Under the pieces are notes generated by a model, which saw only the letters and a list, made by a program, of their open reading frames with translations, did not search any database and was not told the DNA's origin. Position numbers and translations under genes: made by a program. 64,000 nt of DNA, taken from assembly GCA_965267435.1 (NCBI GenBank), contig OZ253960.1, positions 4,402,001 to 4,466,000 of the forward strand, in the 5' to 3' direction. Positions 33,982 through 42,076 of the stretch are shown piece by piece (the stretch's first letter is position 1; every line of letters starts with the position of its first letter). Source of the DNA: JAWPMT01 sp965267435 (GTDB lineage Bacteria > Bacteroidota > Bacteroidia > Cytophagales > Cyclobacteriaceae).

Positions 33982-34013
33982 CAAAAAACCCACGTGCGTA
34001 AAGAGCCGTGGGT
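33982..34013 (-). terminator. Intrinsic terminator after the rpmB-rpmG-DUF4295 genes
   Basis: On the minus strand, ACCCACG, a 12-nt loop and CGTGGGT are followed by TTTTTTGTTTTT. It sits about 34 nt after the DUF4295 stop, so the ribosomal-protein transcript should end here. Confidence 0.85.
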
Positions 34014-34046
34014 CCATCAAAATGTCGTCGGTGAGACGTCCCTGTC

Positions 34047-34202
34047 TTACTTCTTGTTAAGAACGTTCTTTACTTCACCCTCTGGCACCATCTCCTCTTT
34101 GAAGACATAAGCACCTGTCTTTTCAGACTTCACCGCCCTGATTACTTTGGCGAATTTGACTCCACCGGGCTGCTTTAGCGTCGCAACTACCTTCTTTGCC
34201 AT
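34047..34202 (-). CDS. DUF4295 family protein (bL38-like ribosome-associated protein)
   Basis: This is a 51-residue basic protein starting MAKKVVATLKQPGGVKFAKV and ending GEVKNVLNKK. It matches the DUF4295 family, which is found next to rpmB and rpmG in Bacteroidota. From memory, this family was seen as an extra large-subunit protein (named bL38) in a Bacteroidota ribosome structure; I hold that with moderate confidence. It starts 3 nt after the rpmG stop, so the genes are tightly coupled. A terminator follows. Confidence 0.88.
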   Translation of the reverse strand: MAKKVVATLKQPGGVKFAKVIRAVKSEKTGAYVFKEEMVPEGEVKNVLNKK

Positions 34203-34205
34203 GTC

Positions 34206-34388
34206 TTATTTGATTTCTTTGTGAAGAGTATATTTTCTGAGGATAGGGTTGTACTTCTTTAGTTCAATCCTTCCTGGGGTGTTTTTTCTGTTCTTGGTAG
34301 TGATGTACCGCGAAGTGCCTGGCTGGCCAGTCTCCTTGTGCTCTGTACACTCCAAAATCACCTGAACTCTATTTCCTTTCTTAGCCAT
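34206..34388 (-). CDS. rpmG: 50S ribosomal protein L33
   Basis: This 60-residue protein (MAKKGNRVQVILECTEHKET...GRIELKKYNPILRKYTLHKEIK) has the L33 signature YITTKNRKNTPGRIELKKYNP and the C-terminal HKEIK. Only one Cys is present, so it is the zinc-free (C-minus) form of L33. It lies between rpmB and the DUF4295 gene with spacers of 15 and 3 nt. Confidence 0.96.
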   Translation of the reverse strand: MAKKGNRVQVILECTEHKETGQPGTSRYITTKNRKNTPGRIELKKYNPILRKYTLHKEIK

Positions 34389-34403
34389 CTTCGATCAGAG
34401 TTA

Positions 34404-34643
34404 TTATGCCAACACGTTACCGTTTTCTCTTGCCTTCTTCAAGACGGACGTGATGCCGTTCTTGTTGATCGTGCGAAGTGCCTGTGTGGACACCTTCAGA
34501 GTGATCCACTTCTTCTCTTCAGGAATGTAGAAACGCTTCGTTTGAAGATTTGGATAAAACCTTCGCTTGGTCTTGTTATTCGCATGCGAAACGTTGTTAC
34601 CAACCCTCGGCCTCTTTCCTGTTATTTGGCAAACCTTTGACAT
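34404..34643 (-). CDS. rpmB: 50S ribosomal protein L28
   Basis: This 79-residue protein begins MSKVCQITGKRPRVGNNVSHANNKTKRRFYPNLQ, the standard L28 N terminus, and continues with EEKKWITLKVSTQALRTINKNGI. It binds 23S rRNA near the E site. It is the first gene of the rpmB-rpmG-DUF4295 set, with a near-consensus promoter 30 nt upstream. Confidence 0.97.
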   Translation of the reverse strand: MSKVCQITGKRPRVGNNVSHANNKTKRRFYPNLQTKRFYIPEEKKWITLKVSTQALRTINKNGITSVLKKARENGNVLA

Positions 34644-34672
34644 GATTTTTTTGAATTTTCAAAAACGGAGTG

Positions 34673-34703
34673 CAAATATCGCAAAAAGGCATGCAACGAC
34701 AAA
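34673..34703 (-). promoter_or_regulatory. Promoter of rpmB-rpmG-DUF4295
   Basis: On the minus strand, TTTG (34703-34700) is followed after 19 nt by GATATTTG (34680-34673), one mismatch from TAnnTTTG at ideal spacing. The leader to rpmB would be about 24 nt. Confidence 0.6.
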
Positions 34704-34709
34704 CCTTTT

Positions 34710-34868
34710 CTATTTTATTTTGAAGCCATACGGGCAATGTCGGCAACCACTTTTGCAGCAGTAGCCACGCTTCAAATGATATCTCTCAGTGAAGACCATG
34801 AGCCCCTCCTTCGTGAAGTAGTAATCCTCCGTAGATTCCGCACTTTTTCGACCGCCCTTTTTTTGCAT
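34710..34868 (-). CDS. DUF5522 family small cysteine-rich protein
   Basis: This small protein carries the family core DYYFTKEGLMVFTERYHLKRGYCCKSGCRHCPYGF. Its four Cys residues in CCxxxCxxC spacing suggest a bound metal. I start it at ATG 34868 (MQKKGGRKSAESTEDYYF, 52 aa), because an AGGTG lies just upstream and the length fits the family; an ATG at 34904 would add 12 residues. No function is known for DUF5522. It lies just upstream of the rpmB promoter on the same strand, divergent from rocD. Confidence 0.8.
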   Translation of the reverse strand: MQKKGGRKSAESTEDYYFTKEGLMVFTERYHLKRGYCCKSGCRHCPYGFKIK

Positions 34869-34969
34869 TATGGTCACACCTAAATACCTACCTTTGACAA
34901 CCATTTCGACAAATTGTTCGAGATATCATCAAAAGTTTTGAGTATTTAATTGATTATTCAACATTGCCC

Positions 34970-36259
34970 ATGGCTAATTCAACTATTACGAGCCAAGATC
35001 TCATAGTGCTTGAAGACAAGCACGGTGCTCACAACTATCACCCCCTGCCTGTGGTCCTCTCCAGAGGTGAAGGCGTCTATGTTTGGGACGTCGAAGGAAA
35101 GAAATACTTCGATTTTCTGTCGGCTTACAGTGCAGTCAATCAGGGTCATTGCCATCCAAAAATTGTTGGCGCACTCAAGGAGCAGGCGGAGCAGCTTACA
35201 CTCACGTCCAGAGCCTTCTACAATGACGCTCTGGGACAATACGAGGAGTACATTACCAGCTACTTTGGCTTTGACAAAGTGCTCCCGATGAATACAGGAG
35301 CCGAAGGTGTGGAAACCGCCATTAAGATCTGCCGAAAGTGGGCCTACGAAAAGAAAGGTGTGGCGGAAGAGGAAGCGCAGATCATTGTTTTCGAAGGGAA
35401 CTTTCATGGACGTACAACGACGATCATCTCCTTCTCGAATGATGAGGATGCCCGAAAGAACTTCGGCCCTTACACGCCTGGGTTTATTGCTGTTCCCTAC
35501 AATGACTTAGAGGCGCTTGACGAGGCCATGTCGCAAGACAACGTTGCTGGCGTGCTCGTAGAGCCCATACAAGGCGAAGCCGGTGTCAATACACCGAATG
35601 ATGACTTCATCCCTGGCATCCGAGCGCTGTGCGACAAGCATGAGGCGCTGTTCATCGCCGATGAGATACAAACAGGAATAGGACGGACCGGCAGTCTGCT
35701 GCGAATTTGTGGAAACTGCGCCTGCGAAGGGAAATGCGAACGAGGAGAGACCTATACGAAACCAGACCTCCTGATTTTGGGTAAGGCCATATCTGGTGGT
35801 GTTTATCCCGTATCGGCGGTCTTGGCCAATAATGACATCATGGATGTGATCCGTCCCGGACAGCATGGGTCTACATTTGGGGGGAATCCGCTAGCCTGCA
35901 AAGTGGCGATGGCCGCCCTCGATGTAGTCGATGAAGAAGGCCTGACACAAAATGCCAGAAGGCTGGGTGAGATATTCCGGGACCGTATGAGGCTATTGGC
36001 CGAGAAGTCCTCCATCGTCGACCAAGTGCGTGGTGTCGGGCTACTCAACGCGGTACTTATCAATGATACACCAGAAAGCTCAACGGCGTGGGACTTATGT
36101 GTAGCCCTCAAAGACAATGGCCTTCTGGCGAAGCCCACACATGGTAACATCATTCGATTTGCTCCTCCTTTGGTCATGACACAGGATGAGATCCTCGAGT
36201 GCTGTGATATCATTGAGCAAACGGTAGTGGAGTTTGAACAGGCCCGAGGCAATGGATGA
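34970..36259 (+). CDS. rocD: Ornithine aminotransferase
   Basis: This PLP enzyme converts ornithine and 2-oxoglutarate to glutamate semialdehyde and glutamate, linking arginine and proline metabolism. It starts at MANSTITSQDLIVLEDKHGAHNYHPLPVVL (429 aa); a TTG two codons earlier is less likely. The family core is complete: NTGAEGVETAIKICRKWAY, FEGNFHGRTTTIISFS, VEPIQGEAGV, FIADEIQTGIGRTG, and the Schiff-base lysine in LILGKAISGGVYPVSAVLAN. Between these, ICGNCACEGKCERGE holds four cysteines (C247, C250, C252, C256), an insert I recall from Bacteroidota OATs and a possible metal site. The small coiled-coil gene overlaps its 3' end. Confidence 0.94.
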   Translation: MANSTITSQDLIVLEDKHGAHNYHPLPVVLSRGEGVYVWDVEGKKYFDFLSAYSAVNQGHCHPKIVGALKEQAEQLTLTSRAFYNDALGQYEEYITSYFGFDKVLPMNTGAEGVETAIKICRKWAYEKKGVAEEEAQIIVFEGNFHGRTTTIISFSNDEDARKNFGPYTPGFIAVPYNDLEALDEAMSQDNVAGVLVEPIQGEAGVNTPNDDFIPGIRALCDKHEALFIADEIQTGIGRTGSLLRICGNCACEGKCERGETYTKPDLLILGKAISGGVYPVSAVLANNDIMDVIRPGQHGSTFGGNPLACKVAMAALDVVDEEGLTQNARRLGEIFRDRMRLLAEKSSIVDQVRGVGLLNAVLINDTPESSTAWDLCVALKDNGLLAKPTHGNIIRFAPPLVMTQDEILECCDIIEQTVVEFEQARGNG

Positions 36260-36500
36260 CTCGGAACGGATCGAGAAGTTGGAGCTGGAATTGGATGAAG
36301 TAAAGGAGCAACTCTACAATACGCAGAGTGATCTCAAATACATCCTTAACGACAACATTGCTGTCAAAGACTTCATCATCGATCTGTATGAAAACTGCCG
36401 GGAGCTAAAGGGCCAGGGAGACCTCGATGGTACCGAAATGATCAACAACCTCATGCGTAACATCGAGGTCTTCGCTAAAGATCATCGATTGACTCTCTGA
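36252..36500 (+). CDS. Small coiled-coil hypothetical protein
   Basis: This is an 82-residue acidic protein starting MDDSERIEKLELELDEVKEQLYNTQSDLK. Its first half has a strong heptad pattern (IEKLELELDEVKEQL), followed by a helical segment ILNDNIAVKDFIIDLYENCRELKGQGDLDGTEMINNLMRNIEVF. There is no signal peptide or membrane helix. The ATG overlaps the rocD stop by eight bases, so it is translationally coupled. I do not recognise a family. Confidence 0.7.
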   Translation: MDDSERIEKLELELDEVKEQLYNTQSDLKYILNDNIAVKDFIIDLYENCRELKGQGDLDGTEMINNLMRNIEVFAKDHRLTL

Positions 36501-36507
36501 GTGGATA

Positions 36508-36524
36508 ACCCCAAACATTGGGGT
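36508..36524 (+). terminator. Possible weak terminator after the rocD transcript
   Basis: ACCCCAA-ACA-TTGGGGT forms a 7-bp stem eight bases after the coiled-coil gene stop. Only a GGGTTTT stretch follows about ten bases later, so termination would be weak. Confidence 0.4.
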
Positions 36525-36633
36525 GCAATGAGGGTTTTAAGAAGAGCGGATAAGCAAGAACACAGTGTCGGTTGCATCACAATTCGCAAAACCTACGTAG
36601 AAAATACACATAACTCTAACTCAATACGTTGTC

Positions 36634-37731
36634 ATGGGAAAGCTATTTACTACAATCATCGCCCTGGTGCTGGCTTTGGGCGTTAATGCCAATACTGGTT
36701 CCGACCTGAAGGCCAATTTCAAAATGGGTGATCCAGGCATCCAGTCAATCAATGCACTGGAATTTGGCCCTGAGGGTATTCTCTTCATCGGAGATTCCGA
36801 AAATGCCAAAATCTATGCTGTTGAAGTTTCAACGGCCGAGGCCCGGAAAGTGGCCCGAATAGAAAATGTCGACCAGGCCATCGCCACGAAATTGGGGACC
36901 ACTGTCGATAAGATCACTATTACGGATATGGCCCTCAACCCGGCAAGCAAGAAGATATTTTTTAGCATTCATCACCTGGACGGTACTCCCATCCTGGTCA
37001 CGCTCCATGGGGAAGAATGGGGTGTGATGAACCTGGATGAAGTGAATTACTCCGAGGCATCCATCAACGGACCCATCGCTGCGGATGCGGAGGACAGACG
37101 CGGAAGGCCATTAAGAAAATGGGCGATTTCTGACATCACTTACTATAATGACCAGGTGATGGTATCTGGACTGTCCAACCAGGAATTTGGGTCCACTTTC
37201 CGCAGCATTGCTTTTCCATTTGGCGAGGCTCAAAGTCAGTCGTCTCTCGAGATATATCACGCCGCCCATGGTCAGTACGAAACGCACGCACCCATCAAGG
37301 CATTCACAGCAGCCAAAGTCGGCGGCCAGGATCACATGATTGCCAGCTACACGTGCACGCCCCTGGTCCTCTTCCCGCTCGACCAACTCAAGGCAGGTGA
37401 GCATGTCAAAGGACGAACCGTGGCAGAGTTGGGCAACTCCAATACGCCCCTCGACATGATCGTGATGGAAAAGGAAGGCAACCAGTACTTGCTGATGGCC
37501 AACTCCAATCGCGCACTCATGAAAATCAAGTTTTCGGACATCGAAGCATTCCAGGCTTCGCTAACTACCCCGGTGGAGGAGCGATCGGCAACTGCTGGCG
37601 TGGATTTCATCGCATTGCCGTTTGTCAATGTCCTACAGTTGGATAAGATCGACGATGGCAGTTGGGTGATGCTGCAAAGAAATGCTGAGGGCAAACTGAA
37701 CCTGAGCACGCAGAGCAACCGATGGTTGTAA
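36634..37731 (+). CDS. Secreted beta-propeller-like protein
   Basis: This is a 365-residue exported protein with the signal peptide MGKLFTTIIALVLALGVNAN. The mature chain has propeller-like repeats of the form INALEFGPEGILFIGDSENAKIYAVEV, ITDMALNPASKKIFFSIHH, DITYYNDQVMVSGLSNQEFGSTFRSIAFPF, and DMIVMEKEGNQYLLMANSNRALMKI. I cannot place it in a named family. A single Cys lies in IASYTCTPLVLFPLD. The next gene overlaps its end by ten bases, so the two proteins are probably made together and may act as a pair in the periplasm. Confidence 0.75.
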   Translation: MGKLFTTIIALVLALGVNANTGSDLKANFKMGDPGIQSINALEFGPEGILFIGDSENAKIYAVEVSTAEARKVARIENVDQAIATKLGTTVDKITITDMALNPASKKIFFSIHHLDGTPILVTLHGEEWGVMNLDEVNYSEASINGPIAADAEDRRGRPLRKWAISDITYYNDQVMVSGLSNQEFGSTFRSIAFPFGEAQSQSSLEIYHAAHGQYETHAPIKAFTAAKVGGQDHMIASYTCTPLVLFPLDQLKAGEHVKGRTVAELGNSNTPLDMIVMEKEGNQYLLMANSNRALMKIKFSDIEAFQASLTTPVEERSATAGVDFIALPFVNVLQLDKIDDGSWVMLQRNAEGKLNLSTQSNRWL

Positions 37732-38774
37732 GAAATTTCAAGACACTCACAAAGCCAATCGCCACCTGGGTGCTTGGCTTTCTTTTTTTTACTGCGCAAG
37801 CGCAAGAGGTGCAATTGATCTATCAACAGGGCAAATGCATTGGAGTCAGCTGTGAGTCTTGTTCTGCCAACATCGAAGTACGGCTGAGCACCCAACCCAC
37901 CGCCATCATGGGAAAGGTGGAGTCTGGGGCAGGATCGCCCACCTTCTATCCCATCATCCCTTTTGATCCTCAGCTGACTTATGAACTATGGGATAAAGGC
38001 CGACTCGTTGCCTCGTTCAGTCCTGCCGCTCGTGAACCGGGAACTACCAAAATCACCGGCATTTTTCCTATGGACTCGACCCTTCCGGCTAACCTTCTAA
38101 AAATGCATCTCACATTTTCGGCGCCGATGAGTGTGGGCAATAGCTATCAATACATCCATTTCTACGAGGGCGAAAATGAGGTCTACCCCTTACTGGACCT
38201 GCAGCCAGAGCTTTGGAATGATGATCGCACGGTCCTCACACTCTGGCTGGACCCGGGAAGAATCAAAAGGGATCTTCTACGACAGAAGCGACTCGGCACG
38301 CCTCTCCATCCCGGCCGAACCTACCGCTTGATCATCGACTCGACGTGGGTTGACAAATCTGGGAACGCGCTCATGTCTGGCGCTGAGAGGCAATTCATCA
38401 CACAGGCTGCCGATCGCGAAGTGCCCTCTCCTGCAAACTGGAACATTGACCCACCAACTGGCCCTTCCGCACCGGTGATACTCCACTTCGACGGAGCAAT
38501 GGACTATTTGCTGCTTCGCAATGCAATCTATGTGTCGAAAGGAGAGTCTGTCATCGAAGGTCATACCACCATACCCGACAATCAGCGGCAATGGCAATTT
38601 GTGCCTGATCAGCCCTGGTCACCCAATACAGAATATCAAGTGGTCATAGAGAGCCGGCTGGAAGACCTGGCAGGCAATAATCTCTCGAGACTTTTTGATC
38701 GAGATGTTGAGCAAACTGATAGCGGCAGCACTCAAGATATTGTCTTCAACTTCCGACCTCGACTAGAAGAGTAG
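37722..38774 (+). CDS. Secreted protein with Ig-like (SbsA/big-domain type) modules
   Basis: This is a 350-residue exported protein starting MVVRNFKTLTKPIATWVLGFLFFTAQAQ, with signal cleavage after AQA. The start of the mature chain is Cys-rich (GKCIGVSCESCSANI). The rest contains Ig-like segments typical of bacterial SbsA-type repeats: ITGIFPMDSTLPANLLKMHLTFSAPMSVGN, HPGRTYRLIIDSTWVDKSGNALM, and NTEYQVVIESRLEDLAGNNLSRLF. It is translationally coupled to the preceding propeller gene. No enzyme motif is visible, and the CxxxxCxxC is not a c-type heme site (no CxxCH). Confidence 0.72.
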   Translation: MVVRNFKTLTKPIATWVLGFLFFTAQAQEVQLIYQQGKCIGVSCESCSANIEVRLSTQPTAIMGKVESGAGSPTFYPIIPFDPQLTYELWDKGRLVASFSPAAREPGTTKITGIFPMDSTLPANLLKMHLTFSAPMSVGNSYQYIHFYEGENEVYPLLDLQPELWNDDRTVLTLWLDPGRIKRDLLRQKRLGTPLHPGRTYRLIIDSTWVDKSGNALMSGAERQFITQAADREVPSPANWNIDPPTGPSAPVILHFDGAMDYLLLRNAIYVSKGESVIEGHTTIPDNQRQWQFVPDQPWSPNTEYQVVIESRLEDLAGNNLSRLFDRDVEQTDSGSTQDIVFNFRPRLEE

Positions 38775-38812
38775 CTTCCAGAAGAGACAGCAATCATTAA
38801 TTTAGCCGATCT

Positions 38813-39880
38813 ATGGCGCACATTACTCACTGCTTACGCCCCTTATTTATTGTGCTGATCACCGGGATCCTTGCTGGCTGCTCTCAGGAGAAGACCATTA
38901 CGTTCTCTGTTGAATCGAAGCCCACGGACAATGAAGCCCTGATTGTTTCCATTGCTATCCTTGATGAGGAAACCATCTGGGCTAGTGGCTCCAATTCCAC
39001 CTTTATGCGAACAACCGATGGAGGGGATACCTGGGATATATTCCAGCATCCCAGGATCGACACCTTTCAGTATCGCGACATCCACGCACTGTCAGGCAAT
39101 GAGGTGATCCTCCTTGCCATCGGCGATGGCGCCAACTCACAGATCCACCGGTTCTCTGTATCGTCAGGTTGGGAAACAGCGTTTGTAATGGACGAAGAGG
39201 AGGGTTTTCTAAACAGCATCGCTATGTGGGATGATGAACGCGGACTGGCCTTCGGTGACTCTTTTGATGGCAAGCCCTATCTCCTGGAAACCCGCAATGG
39301 GGGCGGCAGCTGGACCCGGATCGACGGTGATCGACTTCCCGACGCCGGTGAGGGGGAGGGGGGATTCGCCTCCAGTGGCAGTTGCATCGACGTAGGAGCA
39401 AGAGGTGTTGCCTGGGTGGGCACCGGAGCAGCAGGCAATGCCCGTATCCTCAGAACCGATGACTACGGAGGAAGCTGGGAAGCTTACGACTCACCGATCA
39501 TCAAAGGTGAGCTAGCCGGTATCACATCTATTCATTTTCGGACCAATAGTGAGGGCTTTATCGCTGGGGGCGATTTATCCAGTGCGGACGCCTACACCGA
39601 CAACCTCGCCCTGACTAGCAACTCTGGGAAAGAATGGCGCCTGACCAACCAACCACAGACACCTGGCCCTTTCTACGGCAGCGACCTCATTCGATACGGC
39701 GGAAAAGATATCCTCGTGGTCAGTGGGCCTCGAGGCGCAGACATCTCCCTCAATGGTGGTGATACCTGGACCAACATCACGGAGGAAGAGCTTTGGGTGG
39801 TGGATCTGCACCCCGATGGCTTCGGTTGGCTGGGGGGTCGCAATGGGTTATTGTATAAAATAGCCTTCCAGGCAAGATGA
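38813..39880 (+). CDS. YCF48/sialidase-like beta-propeller lipoprotein
   Basis: This is a 355-residue lipoprotein with signal and lipobox in LFIVLITGILAGCSQEK. The mature part repeats the YCF48/BNR-type motif with D-GG-TW turns: MRTTDGGDTWDIF, LETRNGGGSWTRI, LRTDDYGGSWEAY, LTSNSGKEWRLT, DISLNGGDTWTNI. Plant and cyanobacterial YCF48 assists photosystem II assembly; in heterotrophs these propellers have unknown binding roles. It is 38 nt after the Ig-like gene and overlaps the CPBP gene by four bases (ATGA), so it is part of a chain of coupled genes ending at hemB. Confidence 0.85.
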   Translation: MAHITHCLRPLFIVLITGILAGCSQEKTITFSVESKPTDNEALIVSIAILDEETIWASGSNSTFMRTTDGGDTWDIFQHPRIDTFQYRDIHALSGNEVILLAIGDGANSQIHRFSVSSGWETAFVMDEEEGFLNSIAMWDDERGLAFGDSFDGKPYLLETRNGGGSWTRIDGDRLPDAGEGEGGFASSGSCIDVGARGVAWVGTGAAGNARILRTDDYGGSWEAYDSPIIKGELAGITSIHFRTNSEGFIAGGDLSSADAYTDNLALTSNSGKEWRLTNQPQTPGPFYGSDLIRYGGKDILVVSGPRGADISLNGGDTWTNITEEELWVVDLHPDGFGWLGGRNGLLYKIAFQAR

Positions 39881-40710
39881 TGCTCAACCAAAAGACTTAC
39901 CCGACGCGGCTGCAGGTCTTGGGGCTGATCTTCCTTTACCTGGGTTTGGCGGTCATTTCGGGTTTCCTACTGGTCCCCGTCATTGAGTACGACTCGATGT
40001 TGCAGGGAATCTTGACATTGCTGAGCTACGTCGTACCTATGGGCCTCCTGTCCATGTTCGCACTCAGGAATACTCCCCTGAAATGGCAGGAAGTCTTTGG
40101 CTCCTGGCCCGGCATGGACAGCTTATCCTACCTGCTCCTTCCTGCACTGGTACTCGTCAACATTTTCATCGTGGACCCTCTCATCAGTTTCGTTCCTATG
40201 CCCGAGTGGATGGAGCAAATGGTTGAGGAAATCCTACAAGAGCTCATAAAACCGAATATTGGGTCTTTCCTCACGGTGGTGGTTGCCGCCGCTTTCCTTG
40301 AGGAGTATCTATTTCGAGGGATTGTCTTGCGGGGTTTTCTCAAAAACTATTCACCGAGTCAGGCTATCATTTGGTCCGCGATCTTCTTTGGACTGTTCCA
40401 CTTCAATCCATGGCAATTTGTCGCGGCTTTCATCCTCGGGCTCTACATGGGCTGGCTATTCTACCGGACCCAATCCTTATGGCCATGCATTGCGATGCAT
40501 GCCCTCAATAACCTCATCGGATACGTTGGTTTTGTCTTTTACAACGAGGATGATGTGGTGATATATGACTTCACTCAAAATATTCCACTTGCCTTCCTTA
40601 GCATCTTTGGTGGCGTGATTGGCGTCTATCTACTCTACAAAGTGCTGGACCAGCGTTTGCCGGCAAGTGCAACTGAATCAAACCCTGAAGACCATGATGC
40701 GAAGACCTAG
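39877..40710 (+). CDS. CPBP family intramembrane glutamic endopeptidase
   Basis: This is a 277-residue membrane protein with about seven helices (LGLIFLYLGLAVISGFLLVPVI, YLLLPALVLVNIFIV, AFILGLYMGWLFY). It keeps the full CPBP/Rce1 active-site set: AAFLEEYLFRGIVLRG (EExxxR), SAIFFGLFHFNPW (FxxxH), and IAMHALNNLIGY (HxxxN). It should therefore be an active protease, in contrast to the CPBP protein at 25.2-26.2 kb. It overlaps the lipoprotein gene by four bases, and hemB starts 17 bases before its own stop. Confidence 0.9.
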   Translation: MMLNQKTYPTRLQVLGLIFLYLGLAVISGFLLVPVIEYDSMLQGILTLLSYVVPMGLLSMFALRNTPLKWQEVFGSWPGMDSLSYLLLPALVLVNIFIVDPLISFVPMPEWMEQMVEEILQELIKPNIGSFLTVVVAAAFLEEYLFRGIVLRGFLKNYSPSQAIIWSAIFFGLFHFNPWQFVAAFILGLYMGWLFYRTQSLWPCIAMHALNNLIGYVGFVFYNEDDVVIYDFTQNIPLAFLSIFGGVIGVYLLYKVLDQRLPASATESNPEDHDAKT

Positions 40711-41662
40711 AAGAAACCGGTCCTCAAAAGCCATCCGGGACCTGGCACAAGAAACACACGTCACCACTGACGATCTGATCTTCCCGCTATTCTTGCTGGA
40801 AGGCACAAATAAGAAAGTGGAAGTAGATTCAATGCCCGGCATTTTCAGATTCTCACTGGACCACATGCTGCAGGAAATCGAGGAGTGCCTGGAATTGGGG
40901 ATCAAAGGCTTCGACATCTTCCCGGTCGTAGATGAGTCGTATAAAGACAAGTCCGCCACCCGGAGTTTCGACCCGCAGTTCTTTTATCTCAAGGCCCTGG
41001 AAGCAATCAAAAAGCAATTTCCCGAAGCGCTTATCATCACGGATGTGGCGATGGATCCCTACAGCTCCGATGGTCACGACGGTGTTGTTGAAGACGGCAA
41101 GATCCTCAACGACCCCACGCTCGACATACTGGCCAAAATGGCTTTGGCACAGGCCGACACGGGTATTGACATGATTGGCCCCTCGGACATGATGGATGGT
41201 CGCGTGGGCTACCTGCGGGAAGTATTGGACAGGAATCAATATACTGATGTTGGGATCATGTCTTACACGGCCAAATATGCCAGTGCCTTCTACGGACCTT
41301 TCCGCGATGCGCTGGACTCGGCACCAAAATTCGGGGATAAAAAGACCTATCAGATGAATCCTGCCAACCGTGCTGAGGCGGTGCTGGAGGCCCAGCTGGA
41401 CTTTGAAGAGGGCGCAGATGTGATGATGGTCAAACCCGCCATGACGTACCTTGATATCATCTCCGATCTCAAGCGAAACTTTCCGCTGCCGATCGCTGCT
41501 TACAATGTCTCCGGTGAATATGCCATGATCAAGTCAGCGGCAGAAAAGGGATGGCTGGATGGCAATGCAGTCATGCGCGAGACGTTGACAGCCATCAAAA
41601 GAGCCGGGGCGGATATGATCCTTACGTACTTTGCGAAGGAGTTTGCGCTGAGCAATAAGTAG
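40694..41662 (+). CDS. hemB: Delta-aminolevulinic acid dehydratase (porphobilinogen synthase)
   Basis: HemB condenses two ALA molecules to porphobilinogen in heme synthesis. I start it at MMRRPRRNRSSKAIRDL (322 aa), at an ATG inside the end of the CPBP gene. The Schiff-base lysines are in MSYTAKYASAFYGPFRDA and MMVKPAMTYLD. The metal loop reads DVAMDPYSSDGHDGVVEDG with aspartates and no Cys triad, so it belongs to the zinc-independent, Mg-stimulated group. RRPRRNR at the N terminus and NVSGEYAM near the C terminus are also typical. It converges on the Cpn10-like gene five bases downstream. Confidence 0.96.
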   Translation: MMRRPRRNRSSKAIRDLAQETHVTTDDLIFPLFLLEGTNKKVEVDSMPGIFRFSLDHMLQEIEECLELGIKGFDIFPVVDESYKDKSATRSFDPQFFYLKALEAIKKQFPEALIITDVAMDPYSSDGHDGVVEDGKILNDPTLDILAKMALAQADTGIDMIGPSDMMDGRVGYLREVLDRNQYTDVGIMSYTAKYASAFYGPFRDALDSAPKFGDKKTYQMNPANRAEAVLEAQLDFEEGADVMMVKPAMTYLDIISDLKRNFPLPIAAYNVSGEYAMIKSAAEKGWLDGNAVMRETLTAIKRAGADMILTYFAKEFALSNK

Positions 41663-41667
41663 AACGC

Positions 41668-42048
41668 CTATTCGAACAGGTCTTCCTCGCGCTCAAGCAT
41701 TAGGATAGAGCTCTGAGGAACGATGTAGTATTTCTCATCCTTGTACTGCACTTCGAATGCGGCCTTTTGCAGGAATATGGCCAGGTCCCCTTCTTTTGCC
41801 TGCAAGGGCACATACTTGACCTTTTCCTCGTCGGGCTTCCACGCGTCATCCTCGTCCATGGGAAGTGGAATAGGATATCCCGGGCCTGCCTTTACGATAT
41901 AACCACTTTGGACCTTCTCCTTTTCGTGAACCCCCGGAGGTAAGAAAATTCCCGAGGATGTCTTTTCAGATTCCTTTTTCGGCTTGATAAGCACTCGGTC
42001 CCCTACTACAATCAGGTTTCGCAGCTTGTTGTCCGCGGTTAGCTCCAT
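41668..42048 (-). CDS. Cpn10/GroES-like co-chaperone, extended
   Basis: This 126-residue protein is recognisably Cpn10: LIVVGDRVLIKPKKESEKTSSGIFLPPGVHEKEKVQSGYIVKAGPGYP, followed by KEGDLAIFLQKAAFEVQYKDEKYYIVPQSSILML. It is about 30 residues longer than GroES, with an insertion (PLPMDEDDAWKPDEEKVKYVPLQ) and an acidic tail. The mobile-loop region TSSGIFLPP is present. No groL is adjacent, so it is probably a second, specialised Cpn10 apart from the groSL operon. The 188-bp palindromic element lies just upstream. Confidence 0.88.
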   Translation of the reverse strand: MELTADNKLRNLIVVGDRVLIKPKKESEKTSSGIFLPPGVHEKEKVQSGYIVKAGPGYPIPLPMDEDDAWKPDEEKVKYVPLQAKEGDLAIFLQKAAFEVQYKDEKYYIVPQSSILMLEREEDLFE

Positions 42049-42076
42049 TTCTCAGTGAATTTCAATTGCCAAAGTT

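Noticed and set aside
36501..36686. 61-codon plus-strand frame before the propeller gene
   Set aside because: It begins with GTG at a hairpin, overlaps the next gene's start and has no coding character.
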